This document shows, in pieces, positions 22,201-32,677 of a DNA stretch of 64,000 nt (positions within the stretch are counted from its first letter, which is position 1; the number at the start of each line of letters is the position of its first letter). The notes under the pieces are model-generated. The model saw only the letters and a program-made list of their open reading frames with translations. It had not been told where the DNA came from and ran no database searches. Position numbers and translations under genes: made by a program. This DNA is from Macrostomum hystrix (lineage: Eukaryota; Platyhelminthes; Macrostomidae), in assembly GCA_950097015.1 (NCBI GenBank), contig CATNEN010000011.1, positions 3,252,501 to 3,316,500 of the forward strand, written 5' to 3'.

Positions 22201-23720
22201 GTGGTTAAGAGACAAGGAAAATTTGTTGGCTTAAAATTTTCCCCTCCACCGACCTTGGCAAAGCGGCTCTCGGTATTCATGGCGGCGATGGCACAGGCGA
22301 ATTGGCTCATTGGGTGCAGACAGCCCGGGAAATTGTTCAGCATGCTGACCACGTGACCGGGAACCGCGGCGCGCTTGGCCCACTCCTCGCTGATCCACTG
22401 GACGTGACGCTGCTCCGGCACCTGTGCGGATAATTAAAGAGATTATTTGAACTGTGAGTTCATTGATGCGAACAGGATCTATTCGCTAGATAATTCTAAT
22501 TTCCCAGATCCCGAATGCTCGACAAACCTAATTACACTGTTTGATAATTACAAACTTCCCATTCAGGACTCCCAAAATTCAAGGATCCCACTGTTCGATA
22601 ATCCTAAAATTCTAGGAACCTTACCGTTCGATAATCCTAAAATCTAAGAACCCTACTGTTCGATAATCCTAAAATTCTAGGAACCCTACTGTTCGATAAT
22701 CCCAAAGATCTAGAAACCTACTGTTCGATAATCCTAAAATTCTAGGACCCTACTGTTCGATAATCTCGAAATTCTGGGAACTCTACTGTTCGACATCCCT
22801 AAATTCCAGGATCTCACTGTTTGATAATCCCAAAATTCTAGGAACCTGCTGTTTGATGATCCTATCGTATTAGTGCGCCATAAGCGCGCCTCACTCACCT
22901 GGCCAGTAAGCAGCAGGTAAAACAGGCCCTCAGGCAGTGGCTCGCTACCATTGGGCGCCTTAGGCAGAATCTTCTGACAGTCTGGAATCGAATGCCCGCG
23001 GAATCGGATTCCCTCCTCGGCGTCTAGCACGGAGGTCTCGGTGACAAGGCCGCGCACGCCGCGCATGCCGCCGTACATCATGTCTATGGTAACTTCGCCC
23101 ATTTTGAAGTCGCCGTGAGTTTTACGAAAGTTGGCAACTCGACGCTGCTCGGCAGGCACTAGCTCGGACATAATGTCGCGAAGGTTCTGACGAAATGGAA
23201 TTTTATTACCATAATGACAGATCCCTTGACCTCGTTACCATAATAATTGCATAATTAGTATAGTTTATTTTAATTGATTACACCTGCCCCAATTAGGCCA
23301 GATGTGCAGCCAACAGCACAGCCGCAGCTATTGCGCGGCACATCTGAAGACTGCGTACGGCAGTTCAGTCCATGGACTGGGGGGGGGGACGCCACACCCA
23401 CCTTCAATTATCCCAGCTGATGCTGGTACCCATTTAACAGCTGGGTGAACTGAAGCAATGCAGAGTTAAGTGTCTTGCTAAAGGACACAAATTGTTCTAG
23501 TGGAGTCGGGAATCGAACCCCCGACCTTCAAGTCGTGAGTCCGACGCTCTAACCACTAGGCTACAACCTACCAAAATTCTAGGACTCTACTGTTCGATAA
23601 TCCCAAAATTCTAGGACCCTACTAGTATATTTTATTACTTACAGCAGAAGATGCAGCCCTGGCCCCACTTCTAGCCACAGCGGCAAAGTTGCGCAGCATT
23701 CCAACTGAGTAAAGAGCCAT
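19262..23720 (-). CDS. CS: Citrate synthase, mitochondrial (6 exons)
   Basis: Exons (minus strand) are 23720-23643, 23186-22899, 22421-22254, 21269-21078, 20926-20543 and 19537-19262. They join to 461 residues, close to the 466 of the human precursor. The enzyme condenses acetyl-CoA and oxaloacetate to citrate in the mitochondrial matrix. The first exon encodes a classic presequence rich in Arg, Ala and Ser ([20 protein letters not shown]). Alignment to animal enzymes is continuous. The three catalytic residues are present: His296 in GPLHGLANQ, His342 in [13 protein letters not shown] and Asp397 in NVDAHSG. All five introns are phase 0, so every exon is a whole number of codons. Introns 2, 3 and 5 are filled by different tandem repeats, and intron 1 holds a SINE. 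Confidence 0.97.
19735..20510. repeat. 24-bp minisatellite in citrate synthase intron 5
   Basis: About 32 copies containing ACTCAAATCCTATTCTCATA followed by TCCT or TTCT. The left end is diverged (ATCCCAATAT forms). The array stops about 30 bases from exon 5. Confidence 0.95.
21380..22205. repeat. 30-bp minisatellite in citrate synthase intron 3
   Basis: About 25 copies. Two alternating half-types, GGCTTGAGGATCTGAGAG and GGCTTGTGGTTCTGAGAG, are each followed by ATTAGTGATTA, ATTAGGGATTA or AACTAGGAATTA. The alternation makes 60-bp and longer higher-order units. Confidence 0.94.
22585..22865. repeat. About 33-bp repeat in citrate synthase intron 2
   Basis: Seven to eight imperfect copies of a unit with CTACTGTTCGATAATCC and AAAATTCTAGGA. 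The same unit occurs twice more in intron 1, next to the SINE. Confidence 0.9.
23285..23570 (-). mobile_element. tRNA-derived SINE in citrate synthase intron 1
   Basis: Read on the minus strand, the element starts at 23570 with a tRNA-like head. It has a perfect A box (TAGCCTAGTGG), a perfect B box (GGTTCGATTCC) and cloverleaf spacing; the anticodon position reads CAC (Val-like) in a simple fold. The body continues with a conserved-looking stretch (reverse complement of 23427-23491, including TGGTACCCATTTAAC and TTGCTAAAGGACACAA on the plus strand). I associate that stretch with SINE families of several invertebrate groups. The lower boundary is approximate. The element transcribes in the same direction as the host gene. 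Confidence 0.85.
23571..23628. repeat. Two copies of the intron 2 repeat in intron 1
   Basis: AAAATTCTAGGAC and CTACTGTTCGATAATCCC occur here, directly beside the SINE head. They match the 33-bp repeat of intron 2, on the other side of exon 2. Confidence 0.85.
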
Positions 23721-24417
23721 TTTCTATTGTTTCAGAACCTGCACTGGCTGGAAAAAGCAACTGTTTATTAAGTAGATTTAGAGTAATTATCTTTACATAT
23801 ATACTGGTATGGCTAGAACAATATATATAATTTGTAACATTTTCACAACTGCACATGTTAGTTTAGCTAGACAAAAAATCAAAATTTAGTGCAAAATCCT
23901 TTTTAGGCTAAACTTGATGTAACCAGTAATCTCGATGTGACTCTTAAACTTGATGTGACTCTTAATACATATAACTTTTAGTCTCCAGAAGCTTAATAAA
24001 CAAGATTTCTCAACAGCTATAAGCTTTTTTTATAATTAAAATGAAAACCTTTTTTTTTATTTACTTAGCTGCAGTCTTAAAAAATGGTTGACACTTTCTT
24101 CTAAATTATAGAATAATTACCATGACTTAAAGTAATAAAAATGTTTCATTTAGAAATTAGAATATACATTTACTTTGAGTTAAGTGAATTATGCATGTAA
24201 TATTGTATTGTAAAAAAAACTGAGTAATTTATTATTTAGCTAAAAATATAAGTAAAAGTATTTTTTGTCTTGGTTCTCAGTGATAAAAATAGTCTAGCCT
24301 AGGCCAATTCAGAGAAACCTAACTAAATGATAACAAAAATTAGATAAAAAAAGCAAAAAGAAAAAAATTGTGTTTTTTAATAAGTTGTTAAGAAATAATA
24401 AACAACTTCAATATAAT
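23721..24417. other. Upstream flank of citrate synthase
   Basis: AT-rich DNA with no gene-like frame. The 5' UTR and promoter of the minus-strand citrate synthase gene should begin here, but no core element is convincing. Confidence 0.4.
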
Positions 24418-24728
24418 CATACATGTGCAACCTCCCAAATCTTAGCCGGCCGTGCAACTTAGTTTTTGCTTTATTTACGACTTAGTTTGCTCTCAGTTGC
24501 AAAGTTTAGTTCGTTTCATTGCTCTATTTACGACTTAGTTTGCTCTCATTTGCTCTATTTTTCTCTCCCCTTTTTCCTCTTCTTCATGCCTTCCTTTTTT
24601 GTCCCTTGGTCCCCTCTTTGATTTTTTTGCACTTGGTTGCAAGTCGCAACTGAGAGCAAACTAAGTCATAAATAGAGCAAAAACTAAGTCGCACAGCTGG
24701 CTAAGATTTGGGAGGTTGCACATGTATG
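24418..24728. mobile_element. Palindromic MITE-like element (311 bp)
   Basis: The ends are inverted repeats: CATACATGTGCAACCTCCCA at 24418 and its complement ending at 24728, continuing through AAATCTTAGCC. Further inward both arms carry ACTTAGTTTGCTCT-type words in opposite orientation, so most of the element can fold back. There is no coding capacity. No clear target duplication is visible. Confidence 0.8.
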
Positions 24729-25897
24729 GTAATGCTCAAGTAATAGTATTAGCCTATGTGGTTTAGTAGAATCTCTGCTGCCTATCATTGACTCATTGAG
24801 TAGTTAGTGTTGCCTAGGATGTGCTACCTAACAATGTACCATACATTTGTTGATTGCCATCTATACTTTGTTGATCCCAAATGATCCAACCCTACACACA
24901 AATACCATAGATAGCACATACAAGTGTCACATGTAAAGGTTAATTTCTGTAATCAGCATGGCACCAGTGATTACCTTTTTGACTCCCACCTCAGTCAGTT
25001 CCTCTGGTACTTTCTCTAGAAAAGTTTCGGCAAATTTCTGTTATAAGTGATTCACTACCATTTCTAATACTGTTTCTCAAATGCAATGACCTGATTTATT
25101 GCTTTAATAAACTTGCTTGTGTTTGTCTGCTTACAATTTTAGGTCAAAATATTTTAAAATGGGAAACTATGACATTGCCCTACTTTGAGGTATTTATTTA
25201 GTTACTATTGCATAAAAAATTATGAATATTCAGAGGCTTTGGCCTATTGTAAAAAACAGCAAGAAAAAAAATAAAAAGCCTCATTGTAATGGCAATAAGG
25301 GTTCCAGTCACTTCATCTGCCAAAATCTTGTCTGCCAACAGGCAAATTGACTAATTTGTAGGCCAATGAAATTCATGAGCAGATGATCAATTTGCACACA
25401 GCATTTGATTTAATTTAATGAGAAAGAACCTTTAAAACTAGTCCAATGTTGTTTATATGTGCTGCAGACTAAGTGACGCAGACATAAAATCACCTGATCA
25501 ATACCAACTTGTGCATTGCATAGGCATTTTATTAAATAATAGCTTTCTATTTTGTGATTATAAAGGCAGTAGGGCCCAGCAAATGACTTTGTTTCACTTT
25601 TAGTATGGCAGACAACTTTTTGTGAAGTTTCTTTAAAAAACAAATTAATAGCAGACGAGATGACTAGAAACCAAGCAATAATAGGGGCCTATTAATGCAT
25701 TATGAACTAACAATTTAAGGCAATTCATGTTAGCGAGTAAGCGAATATTTTGACACATGTAGGCTATTTCAGGATGACTAAATTTTTATGGATGAATTAC
25801 TGAAAAGCCTAGTACCCAAACTCGATTACATGGATTATATTTATTCTCGGTGCAAGAGCCAAGAATACAAACGTAGAAACATTGTCTAAACTTTAAG
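24729..25897. other. Spacer, nothing recognised
   Basis: AT-rich DNA without a supported gene. Short words around AGGCCTA begin to recur here and continue to about 29250. Confidence 0.45.
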
Positions 25898-27132
25898 GCT
25901 AAAGGCATCTGAAAGGCACCTGAAAATCCAAATGTGAAATGCAGTCAGTTTGCTGAGGACATGGCCACCTGGGCCTCTGCAGACACCTTTGCTGGTCTGC
26001 GGATATGTCTCCAGAGCTACCTCAGACAAGTCTGGGAGTGGTGTGGCAAGCAAGGCATCAGACTGAATACTGACTGACAATAGCAAGGCAATCACCTTCA
26101 ACTACAAGCCAACACCTCGCGCCAACTTGCGACCCAAACTGCAGCTGGGACAGATGGAGGTCCCCTACTGTCAGGAAATGAAATTTTTAGGTGTCCTCCT
26201 CGATACCAATCTTTGCTTGAACAAACATGTGGACAACATGGTGAACACATGCAGGGCCATTGTCATGTCCCTTTGCCGCATCGCCAAGATCACCAAACTG
26301 AGCAGCGTCACTCTCAAGATGCTAGGCCTATACAGGGCCTATGGTGAGAGCGCTCTCACCTATGGCGCCCCAATCTTGACTGCGTCAAGATCTGATCTGC
26401 GTCACCAACCAGATCAAACTGCAAAAGATCCAGAACCTTGCTCTGTGCATCTGCTACGGTGTGCCTTCTTACCTGAGCACTGAATACCTTCAAAAACTGA
26501 GTCAAGCAGCTCAGTGGGGCTGGCTGCTTAAGATGAGAGAAGCTCGGCTGCACAGCTTCCACATTGAGCCGGAGCTGCCTCGAGCTCCGGGCCAAGTTTC
26601 CATCCTGGATGTCCTGTGGGCTGCCCTGAGGCGGGGACAAATCAACAGGCAGAACCCACTCCCAATCCAGGGCTGAGCAGTCTCTGAGACCCATGGCCCT
26701 GAAAGTAAACTAAAATGAAATTTAAATAGCTGCCTGAGCTCAAGAGGGCTGGTGAGCAGTGCTCAGCTGCTCTAATATTCCAGTCTCTATCTTATGCTCT
26801 TTTGCAACTGACTAGGCCTAAATGCTTCTATTGCCTATGAGTATTTATGGCTTTATTGTTTTTTGGCCTTTATTCACAAACTGCTAGCTTTAGGCCCTAG
26901 GCCTATATCATTTATTTTATTATTTATAAAATCTATAAATCTATAATGTATTTATTATTTACTAATTTTATGCTCAATATCCGTATAAAAGATTCTAAAT
27001 CGAATCGCTTGTAAATTTTTAATAAATTCGGTAAATTTATTTAAAATTCAGCGGTGTAGTTCCTCGGAACTGATCCGCGCCCCAGTCCGTCGGGGAATTC
27101 GTTTCAACAACAAAGCTAAAGGCATCCGAAAG
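25898..27132 (+). mobile_element. 5'-truncated, inactive non-LTR retrotransposon (LINE)
   Basis: The body at 25916-27114 encodes the C-terminal part of a reverse transcriptase. A QFAEDMATWAS stretch matches the palm FADD motif, followed by FLGVLLDTNLCLNKHVDN and ALTYGAPIL, typical of the RT thumb and connection region of LINEs. An in-frame TGA after GIRLNTD and a frameshift near 26390 disrupt it. The coding part ends near 26676 and a 3' tail follows to about 27114. An 18-bp direct repeat, GCTAAAGGCATCYGAAAG, flanks the body (25898-25915 and 27115-27132) as a target-site duplication with one mismatch. The clade is uncertain (Jockey/CR1-like by feel). Confidence 0.88.
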
Positions 27133-28585
27133 TTTAGATATTCTTAGAAAAGAGGGGAAGCGATTGACTCATTTAGAAATTCGTCCATAGTGCGTTAATG
27201 CATTTAATTTGACAAAAATGTTTACTCCTAAATCGTAAAAAATTAATAATTAAAATCCTAAATCATTCAACACAGCAGAAGCTGTGAAATTAAAAGGCGA
27301 AAGGGTTGTAAACTTGTTAACTTACTTACTAATTCCGTGAAAAGAACTAATCAGACAAAATTTATACAAACGCGGTGGTAAAGAAGTATAATTAGTGCTA
27401 GGCCCTATTTGAACCAAGGCATTTCAGAGGATTTTGGGCGTCTTATCAGAGCACTATAATGTTTTTGGGTTGCGATTTTGTATTTAGGGCATCGGATTGT
27501 GGCCGTCATCCCGGACCCTTGCATCTATGCGCCTAAGCTGTCACATTCTCAATTGGTAAAATATTGCTCGAAGAAAACATACAATGAAACTAAACGAAAT
27601 GTTATTGTCATTTTTTTGGAAAGTTTCTAAACAGTAAAATAAGCATGACACACGACGAGCAGCTTTCTGTCATGAGCATTCTTTGAACCTAATTTTTACG
27701 TAAGGAAGTCTTCTAAAAATTATTACAAAAGGACATTGAAAAGTTAGTGGTGTTTATAAAAAATCTGATACTCGAGTTTTAGGGCGCTGATTTTCCAAAA
27801 AATAATGAAAACGTTGTTTACTTTTGCTACTTATTTCTCTAGCACGAATTTGAAGTTACCGTTATAGATCGATTTCTTGGTATGGTAAATATATTTTGTC
27901 TTGCCTGTAATACTGTATTAGACTCTAATTGTAGTCTTCTGTCGGTCTAATGCTTGTCCTTGTCTTATATCATATTACTTGTTTTTAAAACTTTCACTTT
28001 TTAGATGGTAGGCTCCCCTATTATAGTTTTTTATATTAAAACTTATAGTATTGGTGCATATGACTGGGAGGAAGTGATTAGGGCCTATTAACTGAATTTT
28101 TAATATCTCATAGGCCTAGGCCTATCTGTATCAACTGGGGCCTATTATATAAATTATAATATATAAATAGGGCCTACATAACATTCCACTTTTTTAATTC
28201 CAATTGACATTTACCAAAAAAAGGCATATGCCTATCTTTCTATTAAAGAAACAGTTGCCTTCTTTTTCATTCTAAACTACATTTTTTTACTTTTTTAACT
28301 TTTCTACATTTGTAGTCATAATTTTTTCTGGCCTTTGTAACACTTTTATAGGCCCTATAACACAAATTTAGTGAATAATTATTCATGACTTCAGGATAGT
28401 AAATATTGTTTTCACTTTTTCTTCTGTTTGTTAATGTTTGTTTAAACTTTTCTTTTGACAAATGGCTATATAGCTTGATCATTACTGTGTCTGTGCTTTT
28501 GGTGCCTGATCTTGCTTTTTAGGTACCTTTCAGTTCATTTGGTTAAAAATGCATTCTGGTTCCCACATTATGGCACATATACATG
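27133..28585. other. Gene-poor AT-rich spacer
   Basis: No gene recognised. Several TAGGCCTA or GGGCCTAT words occur, for example near 28079, 28110, 28138 and 28169. Confidence 0.45.
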
Positions 28586-29104
28586 AAATATAAGGAATCA
28601 GTCCATTTCGGCAACATACCATTTCGGCGACAACCATTTCGGCGACAATACTTTTGAAGTTGTGGAACAAATTTATTTTGCACAAGAAAAGTGCAGAGAA
28701 TGAAAGAGTGAATAGAGAACAAGGCAGAGACGAAAGTCGCGACAGAACTTCTACCTGTGTAGAATAACGAAGTTGATAACAAACATGTTAGTTATAAAAT
28801 ATTGATGATGGCAAATGATGCTACTTATAAGTAAGACAGGTGAGGTTGACGCACATAGAGCGCGGACCAAACTGATCCAAACTCGCTATTTATATTATAT
28901 GTTAAAACAAATACTATAACAGGAATACATTAACCAGTAGAAGAATCAAATACATTACATACTCAATAAGCAAACACTATCAGATCCATTATTACTGCGG
29001 TTTTGATGTTTGTCGCCAAAGTGGTTGTCACCGAAATGACTTGTCGCCAAAATGGTTGTCGCCGAAATGACTTGTCGCCAAAATGGACCGGATTCAAATA
29101 TAAG
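28586..29104. mobile_element. MITE-like element with 9-bp target duplication
   Basis: The element at 28595-29095 (501 bp) begins GAATCAGTCCATTTCGGC and ends with the near-complement GCCAAAATGGACCGGATTC. Subterminal copies of CCATTTCGGCGACA lie at both ends in opposite orientation, three or more times. AAATATAAG is present directly on both sides (28586-28594 and 29096-29104). A 9-bp duplication fits the Mutator-like superfamily. There is no coding capacity. Confidence 0.82.
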
Positions 29105-30858
29105 ACACTGTTTAACATTACAATATATTATTAGCAGTGTGTCTATCCAGTTTTTTTTCAATTCATCAAAATGTTTGTTGTAAATGCTTATAGCTGTTGT
29201 ATTTAAAATCGTTTTACTAATACAATAGCAAGCTTTTAATAGGGCCTAGTATGTTACATGAATGGACATACATTTATATATACATGAAAAGTAGCATATC
29301 TTTAAATTAAAGTGTATAAAGCTCACATGTTATTAAAAAATATCTAACCAGGCCCATCACATTAGGCAGGATTTAATCAAAGATCACTAAAATAATGGTA
29401 AAAATAATGGGACACTTTTTCAGAAAATCTGACAATAGGACAGATTTTCATGAAAAAAATCCGCTTGCAAGATATGAACTAGTGGATAAGAAGCAGATAA
29501 AATGCTATTGTTTTAACATAACTTGCAAAACATGTTGCTTCAACAAATTAAAAAAAGTGTTTTTCATGAATATGTTATCTGATCTTTATTCTATTTTTTA
29601 TCTATCTATGCAGGTGCAATTAAGGCTTCACATCAAGTTTTATGTCTTATAACTTTTTCATGTCTTATGGAAACCAAAGTGTATCAAAACAGTACTGAAA
29701 AGCAAGACCAGGTACCAAAATGCCTAGCAACCAGCTAGAATATATTGTTTTGTGTAGCTTTTTGCTAAGCATAGTTCAATTTCAACATATAATAGACTTT
29801 TTGTTTGATAAACTATTATTTACATTTAAGACTATAACCCATTCATAATAAAAAAAATCATGGCTAAAATCATAGTGCAAAAAGAAACCTCATTTGTGTT
29901 ATTTTTTAGTTGGATATATTAAATAAGTCTATAAAATGTGCTAGAAAAGATATACATTGCTAGATATTATTTGCATTGCTCTCCAACTGCTATCTCAAAA
30001 CAGGTTTTTTTATTTTCTACTGATGCAAAAATTTAGCTTTGTTTTTTTGGGTCCTAATTTTTCCAAAATTCTTAAAACTTCTAATGTAAAGGTTTTTTGA
30101 TAATTTATTACTGCCTACATTAGTGTATAAAAACACTGTCATAGAACCATATTTATTGCACTTCATTTGTTTTTTTGATGATGCACAGTTTGCAAACATC
30201 AAACATTGTATCATCAACAAGTTTTTTTTTCAGGATTTGGCTAGTACTTTTCTATATTTTTAAGTAGTAAGACAATCTGTACTGATTATAAATAAAGTAC
30301 AATGCTTTATTTGTAAATCTGGTAAAGGAAATTATACAATGTTTTTCCACAATCATGAAAAACATCTGAATGTTAGAAAGACCAAAGAAAGATCTTGAGG
30401 AATATACTTCATGTATTAATAGTGTTAAAAAAGTTTTATACACTTATACTCTATATGAATACATATATTATAATTTTATATATGTTTAAGTTCTGTATTG
30501 TATGTGTGGCCCTCTAAAGCCTATTTTCTAGTATTTTTCATATATAGCAACAAATAATACATAAGCTATTCATGTTTTTTCTAACTGCACTGTTTGGTTT
30601 TTGATGTTTTACCCTCTTCTGTTTAAATCAGTAGGCTTTCTGTTTAATTCCACATTACAGTTAAATTATAGTTTCTATATGCAATTTACAAGTGGCACAT
30701 GTGGGACTGCAATACAAATATGCATCCAAAAACTGCTCAATTTTCTTTCCAGTTTCTAAATGAGCATTTCATCTCTGCGCCAATCAACTCAAGGCTTATT
30801 ATTTGCAAAAGCACAATTATTTCGCATCAACCTTGTTCAGAGTCTATTTTCAAGAAGC
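29105..30858. other. AT-rich spacer upstream of GATD3
   Basis: No gene recognised. A stretch at about 29390-29780 shares short blocks (CTTGCAAAACATGTTGCT) with 52740-52770 in a CtBP intron, so it may hold a decayed copy of the same dispersed element. The GATD3 promoter and 5' UTR should lie near 30700-30858. Confidence 0.4.
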
Positions 30859-32677
30859 ATGAGCTCACAGAAGAAGGTTGCTGTGGTGAGTTATCTTATA
30901 ATTAGCTTTTGTGACTTTTTAAAAAGTTTTTTTAAATAATGTTTTTAACCTATAAAAATTTAAATAAAAAATGTTATCTCTTAGCTAAATTGATTGATAT
31001 TTTTTGTTAGGTTCTCTCTGGCTGCGGTGTCTATGATGGCAGTGAGGTGCACGAAGCTTCTTCGTAAGTATATTTTTATATCCCCCTTTAACTAGCCTGC
31101 CAAAAATGTATACAATGTCATCACACACTCACTCAATTCTTCAGTTGCCTGATTCATCTAAGTAGAGAGGGCTCAGCTGTTTCTATATTTGCCCCGGACA
31201 TTGATCAGATGCATGTCATCAATCATCTTAAGGGCGAGGAAATGCAGGAAAAACGGTAAGTACAAGTAGCACTACTTTTATTTAGCAATGGGTCATCGTG
31301 TACAGCGATGTTTACTATTAACCGAGCTGTTTGTTTTTGCATTCAGTTTAAGTAAGGTTCATCAGGGCTGAGACTATCGGGTTCAGCGGGGTGGAGATTA
31401 TCTGTTCTGCAGGGTTGGGATTATCGGATTGTACAGGGTTATGATTATCGTGTTATGCAAGGTTGGGATTATCGGATTGTACAGGGTTATGATTATCGTG
31501 TTATGCAAGGTTGGGATTATTGTGTTATGCAAGGTTGGGATTATTGTGTTTTGCAGGGCTGGGATTATCGTGTTATGCAGGGTTGGGATTATCGTGTTAT
31601 GCAGGGTTGGGATTATCGTGTTATGCAGGGTTGGGATTATCGTGTTATGCAGGGTTGGGATTATCGTGTTATGCAGGGTTGGGATTATCGGGTTCAGCAG
31701 GGTTGGGGATTATCGGGTTCAGCAGGGTTGGGGATTATCGGGTTCAGCAGGGTTTGGATTATCGTGTTATGCAGGTTTGGATTATCGTGTTATGCAGGGT
31801 TGGGATTATCGGGTTCAGCAAGGTTGGGGATTATAGGGCTGTGAGGATTAGCTTTCTAATAAATCTAGCCCAGATAATTCCTTGACTACCCCGCAGCAAT
31901 GTCCTGATTGAGTCGGGTCGCATCGCACGCGGCAAAGCGTCGCCATTGTCTGAGCTTCGCGCCGCGGACTTTGACGCCGTTATCTTCCCCGGCGGTTTCG
32001 GGGCCGCCAAAAATCTGTCCAACTTCGCCGTCAAAGGCAAAGACTGCTCCCTGCTGCCCGACGCCGAAAGAGTGCTGACTGAGTTCAACAAAGCCGGCAA
32101 ACCGATCGGTCTGTGCTGCATTGCACCCGTGCTAGCTGCCAAAGCCTTGCCCGGTTGTCAGGTCAGAAGGCTTTTTATATCTCTAATCTCACCCTCTGTT
32201 GTCTTTATGTGTCTCTAATCTTACCGTCGATGTCTATGTGTGTCTCTAATCTCACTTTCTGCTGTCCATTTTCCTCTCTAATCTCACCATCTAACGTCCA
32301 TTTATATCTCTAATCTCTCCTTCTAACGTCCATTTATATCTCTAATCTCTCCCTCTAACGCCAGTTTTCATCTCTAATCTCATCCTCTAACGCCAGTTTT
32401 CATCTCTAATCTCATCCTCTAACGCCAGTTTTCCAACTATCCAACCCAGGTGACAATGGGCTCAGAGTCTGAGGAAGGCGGCAGGTGGCCCCACGCAGGC
32501 GCCACCCAGGCCGTGGGACCGCTGGGCGGGCAGCACATTGCTCGCGGAGTCACTGAGTGTCACGTCGACGCGGCCAAGAAGGTTGTGACAACGCCGGCGT
32601 TTATGTGCGAAGCTCCGCTGCATCAGATCTATGAGGGCATTGGAGCCATGATTCGCGAGGTCCTTCGCCTGGCTTGA
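30859..32677 (+). CDS. GATD3: GATD3/ES1-family protein (ElbB-like, DJ-1/PfpI fold), 5 exons
   Basis: Exons are 30859-30885, 31011-31063, 31145-31255, 31897-32161 and 32450-32677, giving 227 residues. All junctions are GT-AG and in frame. The protein aligns throughout with animal ES1 (C21orf33/GATD3): [53 protein letters not shown] and [20 protein letters not shown]. Cys138 in GLCC occupies the nucleophile elbow of the class I amidotransferase-like fold. Human GATD3 is mitochondrial and bacterial homologues (ElbB) are glyoxalase-like. Here the frame starts MSSQKKVAV with no visible presequence, so either the protein is cytosolic or an upstream exon was missed. Introns 3 and 4 contain tandem repeats. 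Confidence 0.94.
31375..31845. repeat. 24-bp minisatellite in GATD3 intron 3
   Basis: About 20 copies built on GGGTTGGGATTATCGTGTTA plus TGCA, with TCGGGTTCAGCA variants at the right end. Three frames are open because the unit is 24 bp and lacks stops; none is a gene. Confidence 0.94.
32165..32440. repeat. About 32-bp repeat in GATD3 intron 4
   Basis: Eight imperfect copies with TCTCTAATCTCA and CTCTAACGCCAGTTT or CTAACGTCCATTTA. Copies nearest exon 5 are the most alike. Confidence 0.88.

Noticed and set aside
26356-26694. Minus-strand frame across the LINE
   Set aside because: The reverse transcriptase motifs are on the plus strand, so this is an antisense shadow.
30859-32677. DJ-1/PARK7
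   Set aside because: The fold is shared, but motifs such as [20 protein letters not shown] and [12 protein letters not shown] are those of ES1/GATD3, not DJ-1.
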